Shown here: in pieces, positions 8,783 to 18,084 of the stretch
How the letters are laid out: each line of letters begins with the position of its first letter
How positions within the stretch are numbered: the stretch's first letter is position 1
Source: Lachnospiraceae bacterium OF09-6
GTDB lineage: Bacteria; Bacillota; Clostridia; Lachnospirales; Lachnospiraceae
Reading direction: 5' to 3'
Length of the DNA: 44,856 bases
Assembly (NCBI GenBank): GCA_003435055.1
Contig: QUMM01000028.1
Location: 1 to 44,856, forward strand
Made by a program: the position numbers and the translations under genes
Notes under the pieces: generated by a model
The model's database searches: none
What the model was told of the DNA's origin: nothing
Seen by the model: only the letters and a program-made list of their open reading frames with translations

Positions 8783-9856
8783 CTATTTTCCATCTATGCG
8801 ATCCAGCATATCCCAGCATCCAAGCAAATACATGATTCCCAGTGCCCGGTCATATAATCCATATCCTGGACGGCACTGTTTTTCTTCGCCCCACAGATGG
8901 CGTCCGTGATCCGGACGGATGTATCCCTTATATCCGCAGTCATGATATGCTCTCATGATTTCCAGAATCTGTGTATCTCCGTCGCAGTCTCTGTGGGATA
9001 CTTCTGAAAAATCTCCATTGTTATAATGTTTCACATTTCGGATATGTGCAAATGCAATTCGGTCACAATACGTGCGTATGATATCTGGAACATTGTTGTT
9101 CGGATTGGCTCCCAGGGAACCAGAGCAGAGGCAGAGACAGTTGTATTCATCGTCTACCATGGACAAAAAACGCCCTATGGATTCTTTATCTACCAGGAGA
9201 CGTGGAATGCCAAAGATGTCCCATGGCGGATCATCCTGATGAATTGCCAGCTTGATGCCTGTCTCATGACACACCGGCATCAGCTGCTCCAGAAAATATT
9301 TCAGGTTCTCCCAGAGTTTTTCTTTCGTCACCGGACGATACAGTGCAAACAATTCATCCAGCTTCGCCATACGTTCCGGCTCCCATCCAGGGAATGTCAT
9401 GCCATGAAGATTTTCCAGAATGTACTGTGCCATTTCTTTATAATCATCCTGTATTCTTGCTTTTTCATAATATAAGGCATTGGATCCATCCGGCAAAGGA
9501 TGAAACAGATCTGTTCTGGTCCAGTCGAAAATCGGCATAAAATTATAGGTCACTACCTTTACGCCAAACTTTGCCAGATTTCTCAGTGTTGTCTTATAAT
9601 TTTCAATGTACTTATCTCTGGTCGGAAGTCCCACTTTGATATCATCATGTACATTCACACTTTCTACCACATCCATATGGAATCCGTGACCTTCAATCTG
9701 TTTTCTCACCTCTTCAATCTCGTCCACTTCCCAGACCTCGCCTGGCTGCTTGTTATGAAGCGCCCATACCAGTCCCGTCACTCCTGGGATCTGGCGAATC
9801 ATATCCTGAGTAATGTTGTCATTTCCTTCTCCATACCAGCGAAATGTCATCTGCAT
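8783..9856 (-). CDS. uxuA: Mannonate dehydratase
   Basis: 357 residues with the UxuA N-terminus MTFRWYGEGND, followed by GVTGLVWALH, HMDVVESVNVHDDIKVG, CHETGIKLAIHQDDPPW, LCLCSGSLGANPNND-like text (read as SGSLGANPNNNVP), FAHIRNVK and YIRPDHGRHLWGE. It dehydrates D-mannonate to 2-keto-3-deoxy-D-gluconate in hexuronate (glucuronate/pectin) catabolism and needs a divalent metal. The start has AGGAGG nine bases upstream. It follows the LacI regulator by 38 bases, so the two are probably co-transcribed. No uxaC, kdgK or kdgA is in the window, so the pathway must be completed elsewhere. Confidence 0.93.
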   Translation of the reverse strand: MQMTFRWYGEGNDNITQDMIRQIPGVTGLVWALHNKQPGEVWEVDEIEEVRKQIEGHGFHMDVVESVNVHDDIKVGLPTRDKYIENYKTTLRNLAKFGVKVVTYNFMPIFDWTRTDLFHPLPDGSNALYYEKARIQDDYKEMAQYILENLHGMTFPGWEPERMAKLDELFALYRPVTKEKLWENLKYFLEQLMPVCHETGIKLAIHQDDPPWDIFGIPRLLVDKESIGRFLSMVDDEYNCLCLCSGSLGANPNNNVPDIIRTYCDRIAFAHIRNVKHYNNGDFSEVSHRDCDGDTQILEIMRAYHDCGYKGYIRPDHGRHLWGEEKQCRPGYGLYDRALGIMYLLGCWDMLDRIDGK

Positions 9857-9894
9857 AACCTTTTTCCTCCTGTTTATATATATTTTTCCGCCTA

Positions 9895-10893
9895 TTATAA
9901 CTGCGCAACACTTTTTCCCGACACCAACTCAGGGCGAATCACTCCGGAAGAATAACTGTCTGTCTTTTCAATCAAGCTGATAATCAGCTGCACACACAGC
10001 ATGGCTACCAGCTCTGGCTTATTATCAATTGTGGTCAGCTCTGGCTGGCAGATACGGGCATATTCGGAATGATTATATCCTGTCACTGAAATCTGTTCCG
10101 GCACCTTGATTCCCCGACTGGTCAACTCCTTTACTGCCCCAACCGCGATCTCATCATTGCCACATACGATCGCTGTCACTTGTCGATTCTCTTCTATTAG
10201 TTGCTGGACGCCAACCCGTCCACCTTCCACAGAGTGTGCCACCTTGATCACTTGTTTCTGTTCACATTCCAGGCCATGCTTCTTCATACTCTGAATAAAT
10301 CCTGTTTTCTTCTCTCTGGCACTTCCGGTATCCAGATCCATAAAGTAACAGATTTCTTTGTGTCCATTTTCTACCAGATGATCCACTGATAGTCCTATGC
10401 CATACTGATCATCTACCAATACCGAATACGAGCGCTCCAGATCCAGCCTTCCATTCGCCAATACCACCGGAAATGTCTTCAGCATATCCCGGATTCTGGC
10501 ATCTTTTCCAATTTCATTAAATACAGATCCCACCAGAATGATTCCATCCACATCCTTTTCCATCAAAGACTGCAGATATCGTTCCGTCTCTTTCAATTCT
10601 CCTCCGGTATTGCATATGATGGCTTCATAGCCACGATGACTCAGCTCTCGTTCAATCGTATATGCCGTTCTTGCATAATGCGGTTCCCGAATATCTATCG
10701 TTAACACTGCAACCGTTCTGGAAGACTTGGTCACCAGATTCCTGGCTGTGGCATTGGGCTTGTAATTGTGTGCTTTTAAAACCTTTTCCACCCGCTCTCT
10801 TGTTACTGCATTCACCTGTTCCCGATGATTGATCACACGAGATACTGTGGTGATCGAGACACCGGCCTCTCTGGCAATATCATAAATATTCAT
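9895..10893 (-). CDS. LacI-family transcriptional repressor
   Basis: 332 residues. The N-terminal helix-turn-helix reads NIYDIAREAGVSITTVSRVI, followed by the hinge YKPNATARNL and a periplasmic-binding-like effector domain (DGIILVGS, VLVDDQYGIG, AIVCGNDEIAVGAV, SVTGYNHSEYA). It is upstream of uxuA and divergent from the yiaK-like gene. The intergenic region carries two LacI/cre-type palindromes, one just downstream of the yiaK-like promoter. The likely role is repression of this uronate/keto-acid module with a sugar-acid intermediate as inducer; this is inference. The start is preceded by purine-rich GGGAGAGAAAGAAG. Confidence 0.88.
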   Translation of the reverse strand: MNIYDIAREAGVSITTVSRVINHREQVNAVTRERVEKVLKAHNYKPNATARNLVTKSSRTVAVLTIDIREPHYARTAYTIERELSHRGYEAIICNTGGELKETERYLQSLMEKDVDGIILVGSVFNEIGKDARIRDMLKTFPVVLANGRLDLERSYSVLVDDQYGIGLSVDHLVENGHKEICYFMDLDTGSAREKKTGFIQSMKKHGLECEQKQVIKVAHSVEGGRVGVQQLIEENRQVTAIVCGNDEIAVGAVKELTSRGIKVPEQISVTGYNHSEYARICQPELTTIDNKPELVAMLCVQLIISLIEKTDSYSSGVIRPELVSGKSVAQL

Positions 10894-10972
10894 ATTCTTC
10901 TTTCTCTCCCGATACTATACCTTGTTTTTTATAATTTCCGTGCTGGTAGCCGCGGATTTATCATTCTCCCCA

Positions 10973-11169
10973 TTTTCCGGAGTATAAATCTTCTTTTCCT
11001 ACCGCTCCAGGCCATGATTTTGATATTCTTCTCTTTTTCCGGGGTCAGAGCCGCTCTCGTTTCACTTCTCCGAGCCCTGATTTGACTTCTCTTTCTTTTT
11101 TCCGGGGTCAGATCTGCTTTCGTTTCACTGCTCTGCACCCTGATCTTGAAACTATTTCCCTTTTCCAGG
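10973..11169. repeat. Degenerate 62-63-bp tandem repeat, about 3 copies
   Basis: The unit starts with TTTTCCGG at 10973, 11035 and 11098, and a partial fourth copy begins at 11161 (TTTTCCAGG). Periods are 62, 63 and 63. Copies two and three share TTTTCCGGGGTCAGA, TCGTTTCACT and CCCTGAT. The 63-bp period is a multiple of three, so the minus strand has an open frame encoding 21-residue repeats (ETKADLTPEK, ETRAALTPEK). It lies in the lacI to yiaK-like intergenic region. No ribosome site is seen, so a non-coding repeat element is preferred over a gene. Confidence 0.75.
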
Positions 11170-11241
11170 GAATATCCTTTTTGTCTGTCATTATTTCTTG
11201 CAGTGTATCACATCACATTTCATTTTTCAAGAAAATTTACA

Positions 11242-11253
11242 GAAAACGTTTTC
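11242..11253. promoter_or_regulatory. LacI/cre-type operator palindrome (distal)
   Basis: GAAAACGTTTTC is a perfect 12-bp palindrome with the CG centre typical of LacI-family and CcpA (cre) sites; with flanks it misses the cre consensus TGWAANCGNTNWCA by one base. It lies about 120 bp upstream of a second such site, compatible with repression by looping. Confidence 0.6.
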
Positions 11254-11324
11254 ATATTATTTTCTGAGATTCTACTTACATTTTTGTTGAATTTCATAGT
11301 ATTTTTCTTTCTTATCAAAAAAGA

Positions 11325-11352
11325 TTGACTTCTTAAAAATTCAGGATATAAT
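11325..11352 (+). promoter_or_regulatory. Sigma-A promoter of the yiaK-like gene
   Basis: TTGACT at 11325-11330 and TATAAT at 11347-11352 are separated by 16 bp, a near-consensus vegetative promoter. Transcription should start near 11359, a few bases before the operator at 11362-11375, which would therefore block initiation or clearance when occupied. Confidence 0.8.
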
Positions 11353-11361
11353 AGTTTTATC

Positions 11362-11375
11362 TGAAAGCGTTTTCA
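11362..11375. promoter_or_regulatory. LacI/cre-type operator at the transcription start
   Basis: TGAAAGCGTTTTCA fits the cre consensus TGWAANCGNTNWCA at every position and is also a one-mismatch LacI-family palindrome. It lies ten bases after the -10 box. Whether CcpA, the adjacent LacI protein or both bind cannot be settled from sequence. Confidence 0.7.
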
Positions 11376-11400
11376 TATTTCATTGAGAGGAGTATGTACT

Positions 11401-12402
11401 ATGAGAATCAAATATGAAGATATGGTCAAAGAGTTTACAAGAGTCCTGGAAAAGAAAGGGTTTCTTCCTGAGGATGCTGCTGATGCAGCAATGATTTTTG
11501 CACAAAACAGTCTTGCCGGAGTGTATTCCCACGGACTGAATCGTTTTCCAAGATTTGTCACCTACCTGGAAAAAGGAAGTATTGATCCATCGGCCAGAGC
11601 GACCTGCGAAATGAGTATGGGGATCATGGAGCGCTGGGACGGCCACCGTGGCTTCGGCCCTCTGAATGCCAAACGTGCCATGGATCGTGCCTGTGAACTG
11701 GCCAGGGCAAACGGCGCCGGCATCGTAGCCCTTGGTAATAACAATCACTGGATGCGCGGTGGTACCTATGGATGGCAGGCCGCTGATCAGGGATGCATCG
11801 GCATCTGCTGGTCCAACACTATGCCAAATATGCCAGCCTGGGGAGGCAAGAATCGGAAAATCGGCAATAATCCCCTGGTCATGTCTGTCCCAAGATCCAA
11901 TGGAGAACATGTGGTGCTGGACTGTGCGGTGTCTCAGTTCTCTTATGGAAAAATCGAACAGTGCAAACTTCAGGGCACTCAGCTCCCGGTACCTGGCGGC
12001 TATGATACGAAAGGCAACCTTTCTACCGATCCTGTTGAGATCGAGAAGACCTGGCGCGTACTTCCAATGGGCTACTGGAAAGGCAGCGGACTGTCTATTG
12101 TTCTTGACCTGATCGCAACGGTTCTCTCCAATGGGAATTCTGTGTCTAAGATCGGTACCTTCGATGACGAGGTGGGACTGACCCAGATCATGATTGCCAT
12201 AGATCCTTCCCGATTCAACACTGCTGAAGAGACCGATGCTATCATAGATGCCATCCTTGCTGATGTGAAATCTTCAGAACCAGTCAAAGAAGGAGGGGCA
12301 GTATACTATCCTGGAGAATTGGCCTTACGCAGCATCAAAGAAAATAAAGAACTTGGAATCCCTGTTGTGGAAGAAATCTGGGATGAAGTCTTACATATGT
12401 AG
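11401..12402 (+). CDS. YiaK/DlgD-type 2,3-diketo-L-gulonate (Ldh-family) dehydrogenase
   Basis: 333 residues from ATG at 11401, which has AGAGGAG eight bases upstream; an in-frame TTG at 11383 has no support. It belongs to the Ldh2/malate dehydrogenase-like NAD(P)H oxidoreductases. It matches E. coli YiaK in many blocks: GVYSHGLNRFPRFV, NNHWMRGGTYGWQAA, GCIGICWSN, WGGKNRKIGNNPL, QFSYGKIE, QLPVPGG, LPMGYWKGSGLSIVLDLIA. YiaK reduces 2,3-diketo-L-gulonate to 3-keto-L-gulonate, but close relatives use other keto-sugar acids, so exact specificity is open. Transcribed divergently from lacI and uxuA under a strong operator-bearing promoter. Confidence 0.88.
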   Translation: MRIKYEDMVKEFTRVLEKKGFLPEDAADAAMIFAQNSLAGVYSHGLNRFPRFVTYLEKGSIDPSARATCEMSMGIMERWDGHRGFGPLNAKRAMDRACELARANGAGIVALGNNNHWMRGGTYGWQAADQGCIGICWSNTMPNMPAWGGKNRKIGNNPLVMSVPRSNGEHVVLDCAVSQFSYGKIEQCKLQGTQLPVPGGYDTKGNLSTDPVEIEKTWRVLPMGYWKGSGLSIVLDLIATVLSNGNSVSKIGTFDDEVGLTQIMIAIDPSRFNTAEETDAIIDAILADVKSSEPVKEGGAVYYPGELALRSIKENKELGIPVVEEIWDEVLHM

Positions 12403-12451
12403 AAATTCAGACATCTGCTTCAGAATTGTCAGCTACAGCGCTCATCATACC

Positions 12452-12490
12452 AGAGATCCCCGAAGCATTTAAACTGCTTCGGGGATCTCT
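12452..12490. terminator. Strong bidirectional terminator
   Basis: AGAGATCCCCGAAGCA pairs perfectly with TGCTTCGGGGATCTCT around a 7-nt loop. It is shared by the yiaK-like gene (plus) and the convergent DUF5107 gene (minus). A smaller hairpin, TGTATTG/CAATACA at 12506-12526, lies closer to the DUF5107 stop. Confidence 0.85.
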
Positions 12491-12539
12491 TTATACATTG
12501 CCCAGTGTATTGCACATCACAATACATCCAGTAACTCTA

Positions 12540-15500
12540 TTATTTTGTTTCTTCCACACTTCTCAAATACAATCTTGCCATCAGGTGATGTGGATCCAGT
12601 TCCAGTGTTTCTTTCAGGTATTCTATTGCTTTTTCGTTATTACCAAGTCCCATGTTACCCAGTCCCATCAGGAAGCAGCAATGCGCACGATTCTTTCTGG
12701 TAAAGTCTTCCTTGAAGATCAGAAGATCCGGGTAGGATACTGCAAAATAATCCATCTTCACTTTATCATAGATATGTGCTTCTCCATAACTGATCAGCTT
12801 ATAGAATCTGGAGTTCGATGCTACCGGTTCTCCCAGTTCCCGAAGTGCCATGCCCTGGAACATAATCATATCGGCCGGCTGGTCATTGTAGAACATCATG
12901 CCGGCTGGTTCGTCTGTACCAGTGCTGGCTGTTGCAAACAGCTCTTTCGCTCTGTCTTCATTACCCAGTGCTTTTTCCACCAGTCCCAGATAATAATGAA
13001 TATGATTGTCCTTGGTTCCCTCCAGTTTGCCTTCTCCCAGGTTTTCCGGATAAACCAGTGCCTTTTCCAGTAATTCTTTTGCACTGGTGAAATCTTCTTT
13101 AGCGATCGCTTTCTTTGCCTGTTCTACCAGAGAAGTAGTGTATTGGGTTGTTGCCTTTCCTTCTCCGCCTTCCCATGGATGGACCTACGGCTCATGAGAA
13201 GCTCATATGCTTTTTCATGATTTCCAACAAAGTTCTGCATGGTAATGTATTCAATAAACACATCATCACGTTTTGCAAAAGTCTCCGGATACTTTTCATA
13301 AAATGCAATTCGTTCTTCTACGGAATAGCCAAGCTTCTTATATAACTGATCCAGTTCCAGGAAAATACGTGCATCTGTGGTATCCAGCGCAAATGCTTTT
13401 TCCAGTACTTCTTTTGCCTTTTCCGGCATATCACTCTGATTGTAATATACCAGAGACAGGTTACGCAGTACGGTCGGATAGGTGTCATCCAGCTTCGCAG
13501 AAGTCTCCCATGCTTCCTGTGCCGCTTCATACTGGCGTTTGTCATACCAGAGATTACCAATGTAATAATATGCTTTCGGCAGTTCAGGCTGCAATTTTGC
13601 TGCCAGCTGCAGTACGGTGATATCTTCCAGACGGTTCGGGAAACAGCAATATGGATCGACTGCATCTGCAATCTTCACAGCTGCTTTGGCTTCCTCTTCT
13701 CTTCCAAGATTATACAGACATGCTGCACGATAGTAATCCAGCATCGGCCACTGTGCATCACACAGATTCAGGAGTCCAAGTGCTTCTTCGAAGCAGCCGC
13801 TCTCACAATAATCGATTGCTGCCTGGATAAAATTCTGTGAGAAGTTACGCATCTGTCCTTTCAGTGCCTGCTCTTTTGCAGTCTTTTCGGCATCATCAGC
13901 CAGAAGTATTGCTTCATATCCTGATACATAATCAAATGGATCGACTTTTAAGTTCTCTGCAATCCACTGTTTTGCTTCTTCTTTCTTTCCAAGTTTTCTT
14001 AAAATCGCTGCCTTCAGTCCACGGGCTTTGATATTGTGGCTGTTCTTTACCAGACCTTTTTCAATCAGTTCCAGTGCCAGTGGAAGATTACCTTTACGTG
14101 CTGCAATGGCTGACAGGAAATAGAAGGACATTTCCTGCTGTTCATTGGACCAGGTTGCTTTGAAGAACGCATCGTATGCTTCCTCGTAACGCCCCTGATA
14201 AAATAGGGTAAGACCCAGATCATAATATGCTTCACTGTTGTATGGATTTGGATTCTTCCAGGTCATACGCTCCAGTGCTTTACGGAAATACTTCTCACTC
14301 TCTGTCAGAAGGCCGCGACGTAAAAGCAACATACCATATGCAGTATTCAGGCGGATATCGCCCTCATCTCTCTTCAATCCCTCCAGATAATAATCATCTG
14401 GCAAATAGGTAGCATGACGATACTGTTCGATATGTAAACCAGTCAGATACAGTTCCTCGCAGGTCTGGATCTCCTTTGGATCTTTTGCTGCCTGTGCCGG
14501 TTCCGGAATCTTCGGGATCTCTTCTTTTAAAGGCGTGAAGGATACCAGTTCTCTTCCATCTGCATTCAATACACGAACCGTCACTTTTGTCTTATCTTCT
14601 ACCTGCAGCTCTACTTCCGTCTCATATACTTTTACCGGAGACAGATCTTCCGTTGTCTCCCATACCACATTTCCATTCTGCTCCAGTACAATCTTCGCAT
14701 TCTTTTCTTCGCCTGTAGTATATACGCACAGATCTGCTTTTCCATCATGAATCTCCATGTTGACCATAGCATCGATGGTAGCGTTCTTTACATAACCCAC
14801 TTTCTTATATGGCATAAAGTACTGCTTGAAAGTCTTCTCTTCAAATGGTTTTAACCAAGTGAAGTCTGGCTGGTTGTCCGTATATACACCAGTCATCAGC
14901 TCGATGTATGGACCATCTTCATCTGTCAGGTTGCGGTCCCATGCTTTTCCAAAATCGCCGCAGCCCCAGGTCCACTGCTTTTTACCAGGAGAGATATGAT
15001 GGTCCGCAACATGAAGGATACCAGCTTCTTTTCCGTAATCATATCCGCCCACAAAATCAAAGTCGGACTTTTCAGCCATGTAAGAGGTCGGCACCGGAAT
15101 ATTTTTGTAACGGGAAATATCCACACCTGCACTGTAATCATGTTTATAATATACCCCTGTCGCAATCGGGAACTTGGATACGTCACGTTTGCCATGATCC
15201 ATTACCGCATGAACATCTGGCGGGAATACAGACTGGGTATTATCATTCACTGCGACTGCAGGGTTTGCCCACCACAGAAATGTCTGTGCCATCGGAGTAC
15301 GGTTATACAGCTGTCCCCGGATCTCAATGTAAGCCTTATCCGGATATAAAGTAAAGGAAGCGATACCCTTGGTGCCATACATCTGGTCTACATCATTGAC
15401 CATCACAGTTTTGCTTCCGTCTTCATGCTCAGTTATGGTATAATCCACCGGCTGATAGGTAGTCGGACGGTGATGCTGTGGCCAGTTGAATTCGATACCG

Positions 15501-15838
15501 CCAGAGATCCATGGGCCTGTCAGGCCAACCAGCGCCGGTTTAATCACATGATTATAGTATACAAAATCATAATCGTTGGTCTTATCATAAGCTCTCTGAA
15601 TTCTTCCACCCAGCTGTGGCAGAACCATAACCTTCAGATACTGATTTTCCAGATACAGCGCTTTCCATACCTTATCATGCTTCGTATCTTCAATTTTTTC
15701 AATGACCGGATATGGATATACTCTTCCCGAACTTCCCTGGTATACACGTTTCTCTGAAAAAATTGGATTTTTCTCTGCTGCTCCGATCTCATAGGTAGGG
15801 ATTACCACGTCTTCTTCCCAGATTTTTACTTCTTCCAT
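12540..15838 (-). CDS. DUF5107-domain protein with C-terminal TPR repeats (one-base frameshift)
   Basis: Read across one frameshift this is a protein of about 1,100 residues. Residues 1-430 form the DUF5107 region (PQLGGRIQRAYDKTNDYDF, SGGIEFNWPQHHRPTTYQP, TFLWWANPAVAVND, WTWGCGDFGKAWDRNLTDEDGPYIELMTG), which I associate with a mutarotase-like carbohydrate fold. The rest is TPR repeats. The first frame ends at 13124. The second continues from about 13183 without stops to 12540 (HPWEGGEGK, ALVYPENLGEGK, HIHYYLG, HLMARLYLRSVEE). One extra A/T near 13183 restores RRFHPWEGGEGK. AAGGAGG precedes the ATG at 15838. Its promoter shares a 39-bp element with the sugar ABC operon, suggesting a role in the same sugar response; function otherwise unknown. 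Confidence 0.8.
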
Positions 15839-15981
15839 AGGAACCTCCTTATATCTTTTTATTGCTTTTCGTTTCCTTTTATGTTACTGTCATAATATAT
15901 GATCTGAAATCTGATTCAGAAAACTGTCATGTATTCTTTCTGAACTGATTTTATCACTATATACCTTTTGTTTCTGGTTTG

Positions 15982-15987
15982 ATTATA
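15982..15987 (-). promoter_or_regulatory. -10 box of the DUF5107 gene promoter
   Basis: TATAAT on the minus strand lies 33 bp downstream of the proximal TTGCT-type half-site (read AGCAA) of the shared element. No good -35 box is seen, which fits an activator-dependent promoter. Confidence 0.55.
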
Positions 15988-16007
15988 TCTCACGTCTGAT
16001 ACAAAAG

Positions 16008-16046
16008 TCATTATTTGATTTTGCTTGTAAGTTTAAAAAAATTGCT
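16008..16046. promoter_or_regulatory. Shared 39-bp regulatory element, copy 1 (AraC-type direct repeat)
   Basis: On the plus strand TTGCT occurs at 16021-16025 and 16042-16046, exactly 21 bp apart (two helical turns), with GTTTAAAAAAATTGCT in common with the copy at 20683-20721. The preceding TCATTA and TTGA bases are also shared. Direct repeats at two-turn spacing upstream of a -35 region are typical AraC-activator sites. It lies 30 bp before the AraC gene and in front of the DUF5107 promoter. Confidence 0.7.
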
Positions 16047-16076
16047 CTGCATATACAGATGAGAAGGAGACCATTT

Positions 16077-16940
16077 ATGCGTCCAATTGAATATGGTATT
16101 TTACCAGATGATTCCGATTACTTTCCCTACCAGCCAAGCACGATTGCTTCTAAGGTCTATCTCTATCCCGTTGCTCTTGGCCGCTTTCATTACCAGTCCG
16201 GTTATCGTCTGAAGCGCTCCAGTTATAACAGCTTTCTGCTGATGTATATCGAAAAAGGAAGCTGTCAGGTTTATCATCCGGATCAGATCGGCACCGTTTT
16301 ACAGGATCAGCTCGTTCTGCTGGATTGTTATTCTCCTCACGAATACGGTTTTCCCGAGGATTCCATGGTTTGCTGGATGCATTTTGACGGTCCACTGGCG
16401 CGCAACTATTATGACCTGATCACAGCTTCTCAGGGAAATATCTTTTCCTCTGGCAATCTTTATCCGGTTATTCATGATATGAATAAGATTTTAAGTATGT
16501 TCCGTAACTCGGAGCCTATCAAAGAAGCCCGTGTGTCTTCTTATATTACACAGATGCTCACAAGTTTGCTGAATATTCGTTCTGACACCGGCAGTAATTT
16601 TTCCCATTCTCAGATTGTAGAGAACTCTCTTGCCTACATCAATGAACACTTTAGTGAACCGCTTTCTCTGGATGTTCTTGCAAAGAACTCCAATATGAGC
16701 CCGTTTCATTTTACCAGAGTATTTACTGCCGAGACTGGCTTTACACCACATCAGTATCTGATTGCCACCCGTCTCAATTCTGCCAAGTTTCTGCTTCGTA
16801 CGCCTGGCATTCCGATCAAAGAGATCGCCTTCACCTCTGGATTCAACAGTGAAAGCAGTTTTTGTTCTACATTTAAAAAATGGGAGCATATGACTCCCGG
16901 AGAATACCGGAATCTGACGTTTCCTGAACAGATACAATAA
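16077..16940 (+). CDS. AraC-family transcriptional regulator (probable activator of the sugar-uptake genes)
   Basis: 287 residues from the ATG at 16077, which has AGAAGGAG seven bases upstream; the ATG at 16059 lies in front of that ribosome site and is rejected. The N-terminal cupin-like sensing domain includes FLLMYIEKGSCQVYH and LVLLDCYSPHEY. The C-terminal double helix-turn-helix is at about 190-285 (LSLDVLAKNSNMSPFHFTRVFTAETGFTPHQYL, IKEIAFTSGFNSESSFCSTFKKWEHMTPGEYR; written here as partial blocks of the domain). It is divergent from the DUF5107 gene and just upstream of the convergent binding-protein gene. The duplicated direct-repeat element is the obvious candidate binding site. Confidence 0.88.
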   Translation: MRPIEYGILPDDSDYFPYQPSTIASKVYLYPVALGRFHYQSGYRLKRSSYNSFLLMYIEKGSCQVYHPDQIGTVLQDQLVLLDCYSPHEYGFPEDSMVCWMHFDGPLARNYYDLITASQGNIFSSGNLYPVIHDMNKILSMFRNSEPIKEARVSSYITQMLTSLLNIRSDTGSNFSHSQIVENSLAYINEHFSEPLSLDVLAKNSNMSPFHFTRVFTAETGFTPHQYLIATRLNSAKFLLRTPGIPIKEIAFTSGFNSESSFCSTFKKWEHMTPGEYRNLTFPEQIQ

Positions 16941-16972
16941 CAGGGAGCTGCAATGCAGCTCCCTGTTATTGT
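16936..16972. terminator. Bidirectional terminator between araC-like and araF-like genes
   Basis: CAATAACAGGGAGCTGCA pairs with its exact 18-base complement ending at 16972, separated by one base. It overlaps the AraC stop codon and lies 29 bases beyond the convergent binding-protein gene. The flanks are not very T-rich but the stem is very strong. Confidence 0.75.
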
Positions 16973-17000
16973 ATACAGATGTTATTGTTCGATATTTTAC

Positions 17001-17999
17001 TTATTCTGCTGCTTTACCCATTTCATCTTTGTATGTTTCTGGAGTAACTACAACTGCGTCCACTGCTGTTTCCATTTCAACGTCTTCGCCATCGATCAGT
17101 TTCAGAAGAACATCAATAGAACCTTTACCAACAGCATCAGATGAGAAGTATGCTGATGCTTTCATGCATGTACCATCAGCACCTTTGTCATTCCATTCAT
17201 CTTTTGCCATGTAAGCACCAAGACCTACTACACAAGCGTCAGCATCCAGACCAGCTGTTTCAAGGGCACGGCATGCACCGATAGTACCTTCTTCGTTAGC
17301 ACCTGTTACCAGCCATGTCTTGATCTGTGGATTCGCTGTGATAACTGCTGCTGCAGCTGTATTACCTTTATCTGTTGTTCCATCATAGTCAGCTTTGAAG
17401 ATATTGTCTTCACTGAAGTCAGGACAAAGTTCTGTGAATTTATCAAGTTCGCCTTCTGCACGAGGTACACAGCTGGATACGGTATCCATTGTCATGATCA
17501 GAAGTCCTACATCCTCTTTTCCAACCAGATCATTGTCTTTTGCGTAGTTAGCAAGCCATTCGCCGTTTGCTTCACCGATTACGTATGCGTTGATACCTAC
17601 CCATGGAGCCAGCTTGTTGCCGTCATCATCCTGCAGAGCATCATCAGCTGCAACGATTGGAATACCAGCTTCTTCGGCTTTGTCAATAGCTGCCTGAGAC
17701 AGTGTCTGGTCTGGGATACAGGTTACAATACCGCTTGCATGGTTTGCCACTGCGTTGTCAATTGCCTTTAAGTATTCTTCCGGGTTCATCTTAGCATCAA
17801 CGTAGATGAATTCTCCGCCTGCTGCTTCTACTGCTTCCTGAGCTGCTGCACCTTCATCAATGAACCATGTCTGGTCACCAGCTTTGTAAATGCCATATAC
17901 TACCAGCTTATCATCTTCTGCGCTTGCTGTCATGCATCCTGCTGCCAGTCCTGCTACTGTTGCTGCCGCTAATACCGCACTCATTACTTTCTTGTTCAT
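17001..17999 (-). CDS. AraF-like sugar-binding lipoprotein of an ABC transporter
   Basis: 332 residues: signal peptide with lipobox LAAGC (Cys about 22), then a periplasmic-binding fold. Blocks match E. coli AraF in order: TCIPDQTLSQAAIDKAEEAG / IPIVAADDAL, PQIKTWLVTGANEEGTIGA, CRALETAGLDAD, VGLGAYMAKDEW, VVVTPETYKDEMGKA. This points to L-arabinose or a similar pentose/galactose-type monosaccharide, though specificity is inferred from family likeness. The ATG has AAGGAGGATT upstream. Last gene of the ABC operon, separated from the permease by 118 bp containing hairpins, consistent with separate high expression of the binding protein. Confidence 0.85.
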   Translation of the reverse strand: MNKKVMSAVLAAATVAGLAAGCMTASAEDDKLVVYGIYKAGDQTWFIDEGAAAQEAVEAAGGEFIYVDAKMNPEEYLKAIDNAVANHASGIVTCIPDQTLSQAAIDKAEEAGIPIVAADDALQDDDGNKLAPWVGINAYVIGEANGEWLANYAKDNDLVGKEDVGLLIMTMDTVSSCVPRAEGELDKFTELCPDFSEDNIFKADYDGTTDKGNTAAAAVITANPQIKTWLVTGANEEGTIGACRALETAGLDADACVVGLGAYMAKDEWNDKGADGTCMKASAYFSSDAVGKGSIDVLLKLIDGEDVEMETAVDAVVVTPETYKDEMGKAAE

Positions 18000-18084
18000 T
18001 TTTTAAATCCTCCTTGAAATTATATAATTTTGCACACTTGCGTGTGTGAAGCTCAAACCTCATTTCTACTCTAAGATGCCCTAC

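Noticed and set aside
10929..11138. Protein gene made of 21-residue repeats on the minus strand
   Set aside because: No ribosome site or promoter of its own was seen, and the frame is explained by a tandem DNA repeat whose period is divisible by three.
10973..11169. CRISPR array
   Set aside because: Whole 63-bp units are degenerate copies of each other; there are no constant repeats separated by unique spacers and no cas genes.
11383..11400. TTG start at 11383 for the YiaK-like protein
   Set aside because: It would place the ribosome site inside the coding region; the ATG at 11401 has ideal spacing and matches the family N-terminus.
13160..13200. Programmed ribosomal frameshift in the DUF5107 gene
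   Set aside because: No slippery heptamer or following pseudoknot is evident at the junction, and three other genes show the same kind of single-base loss at A/T runs.
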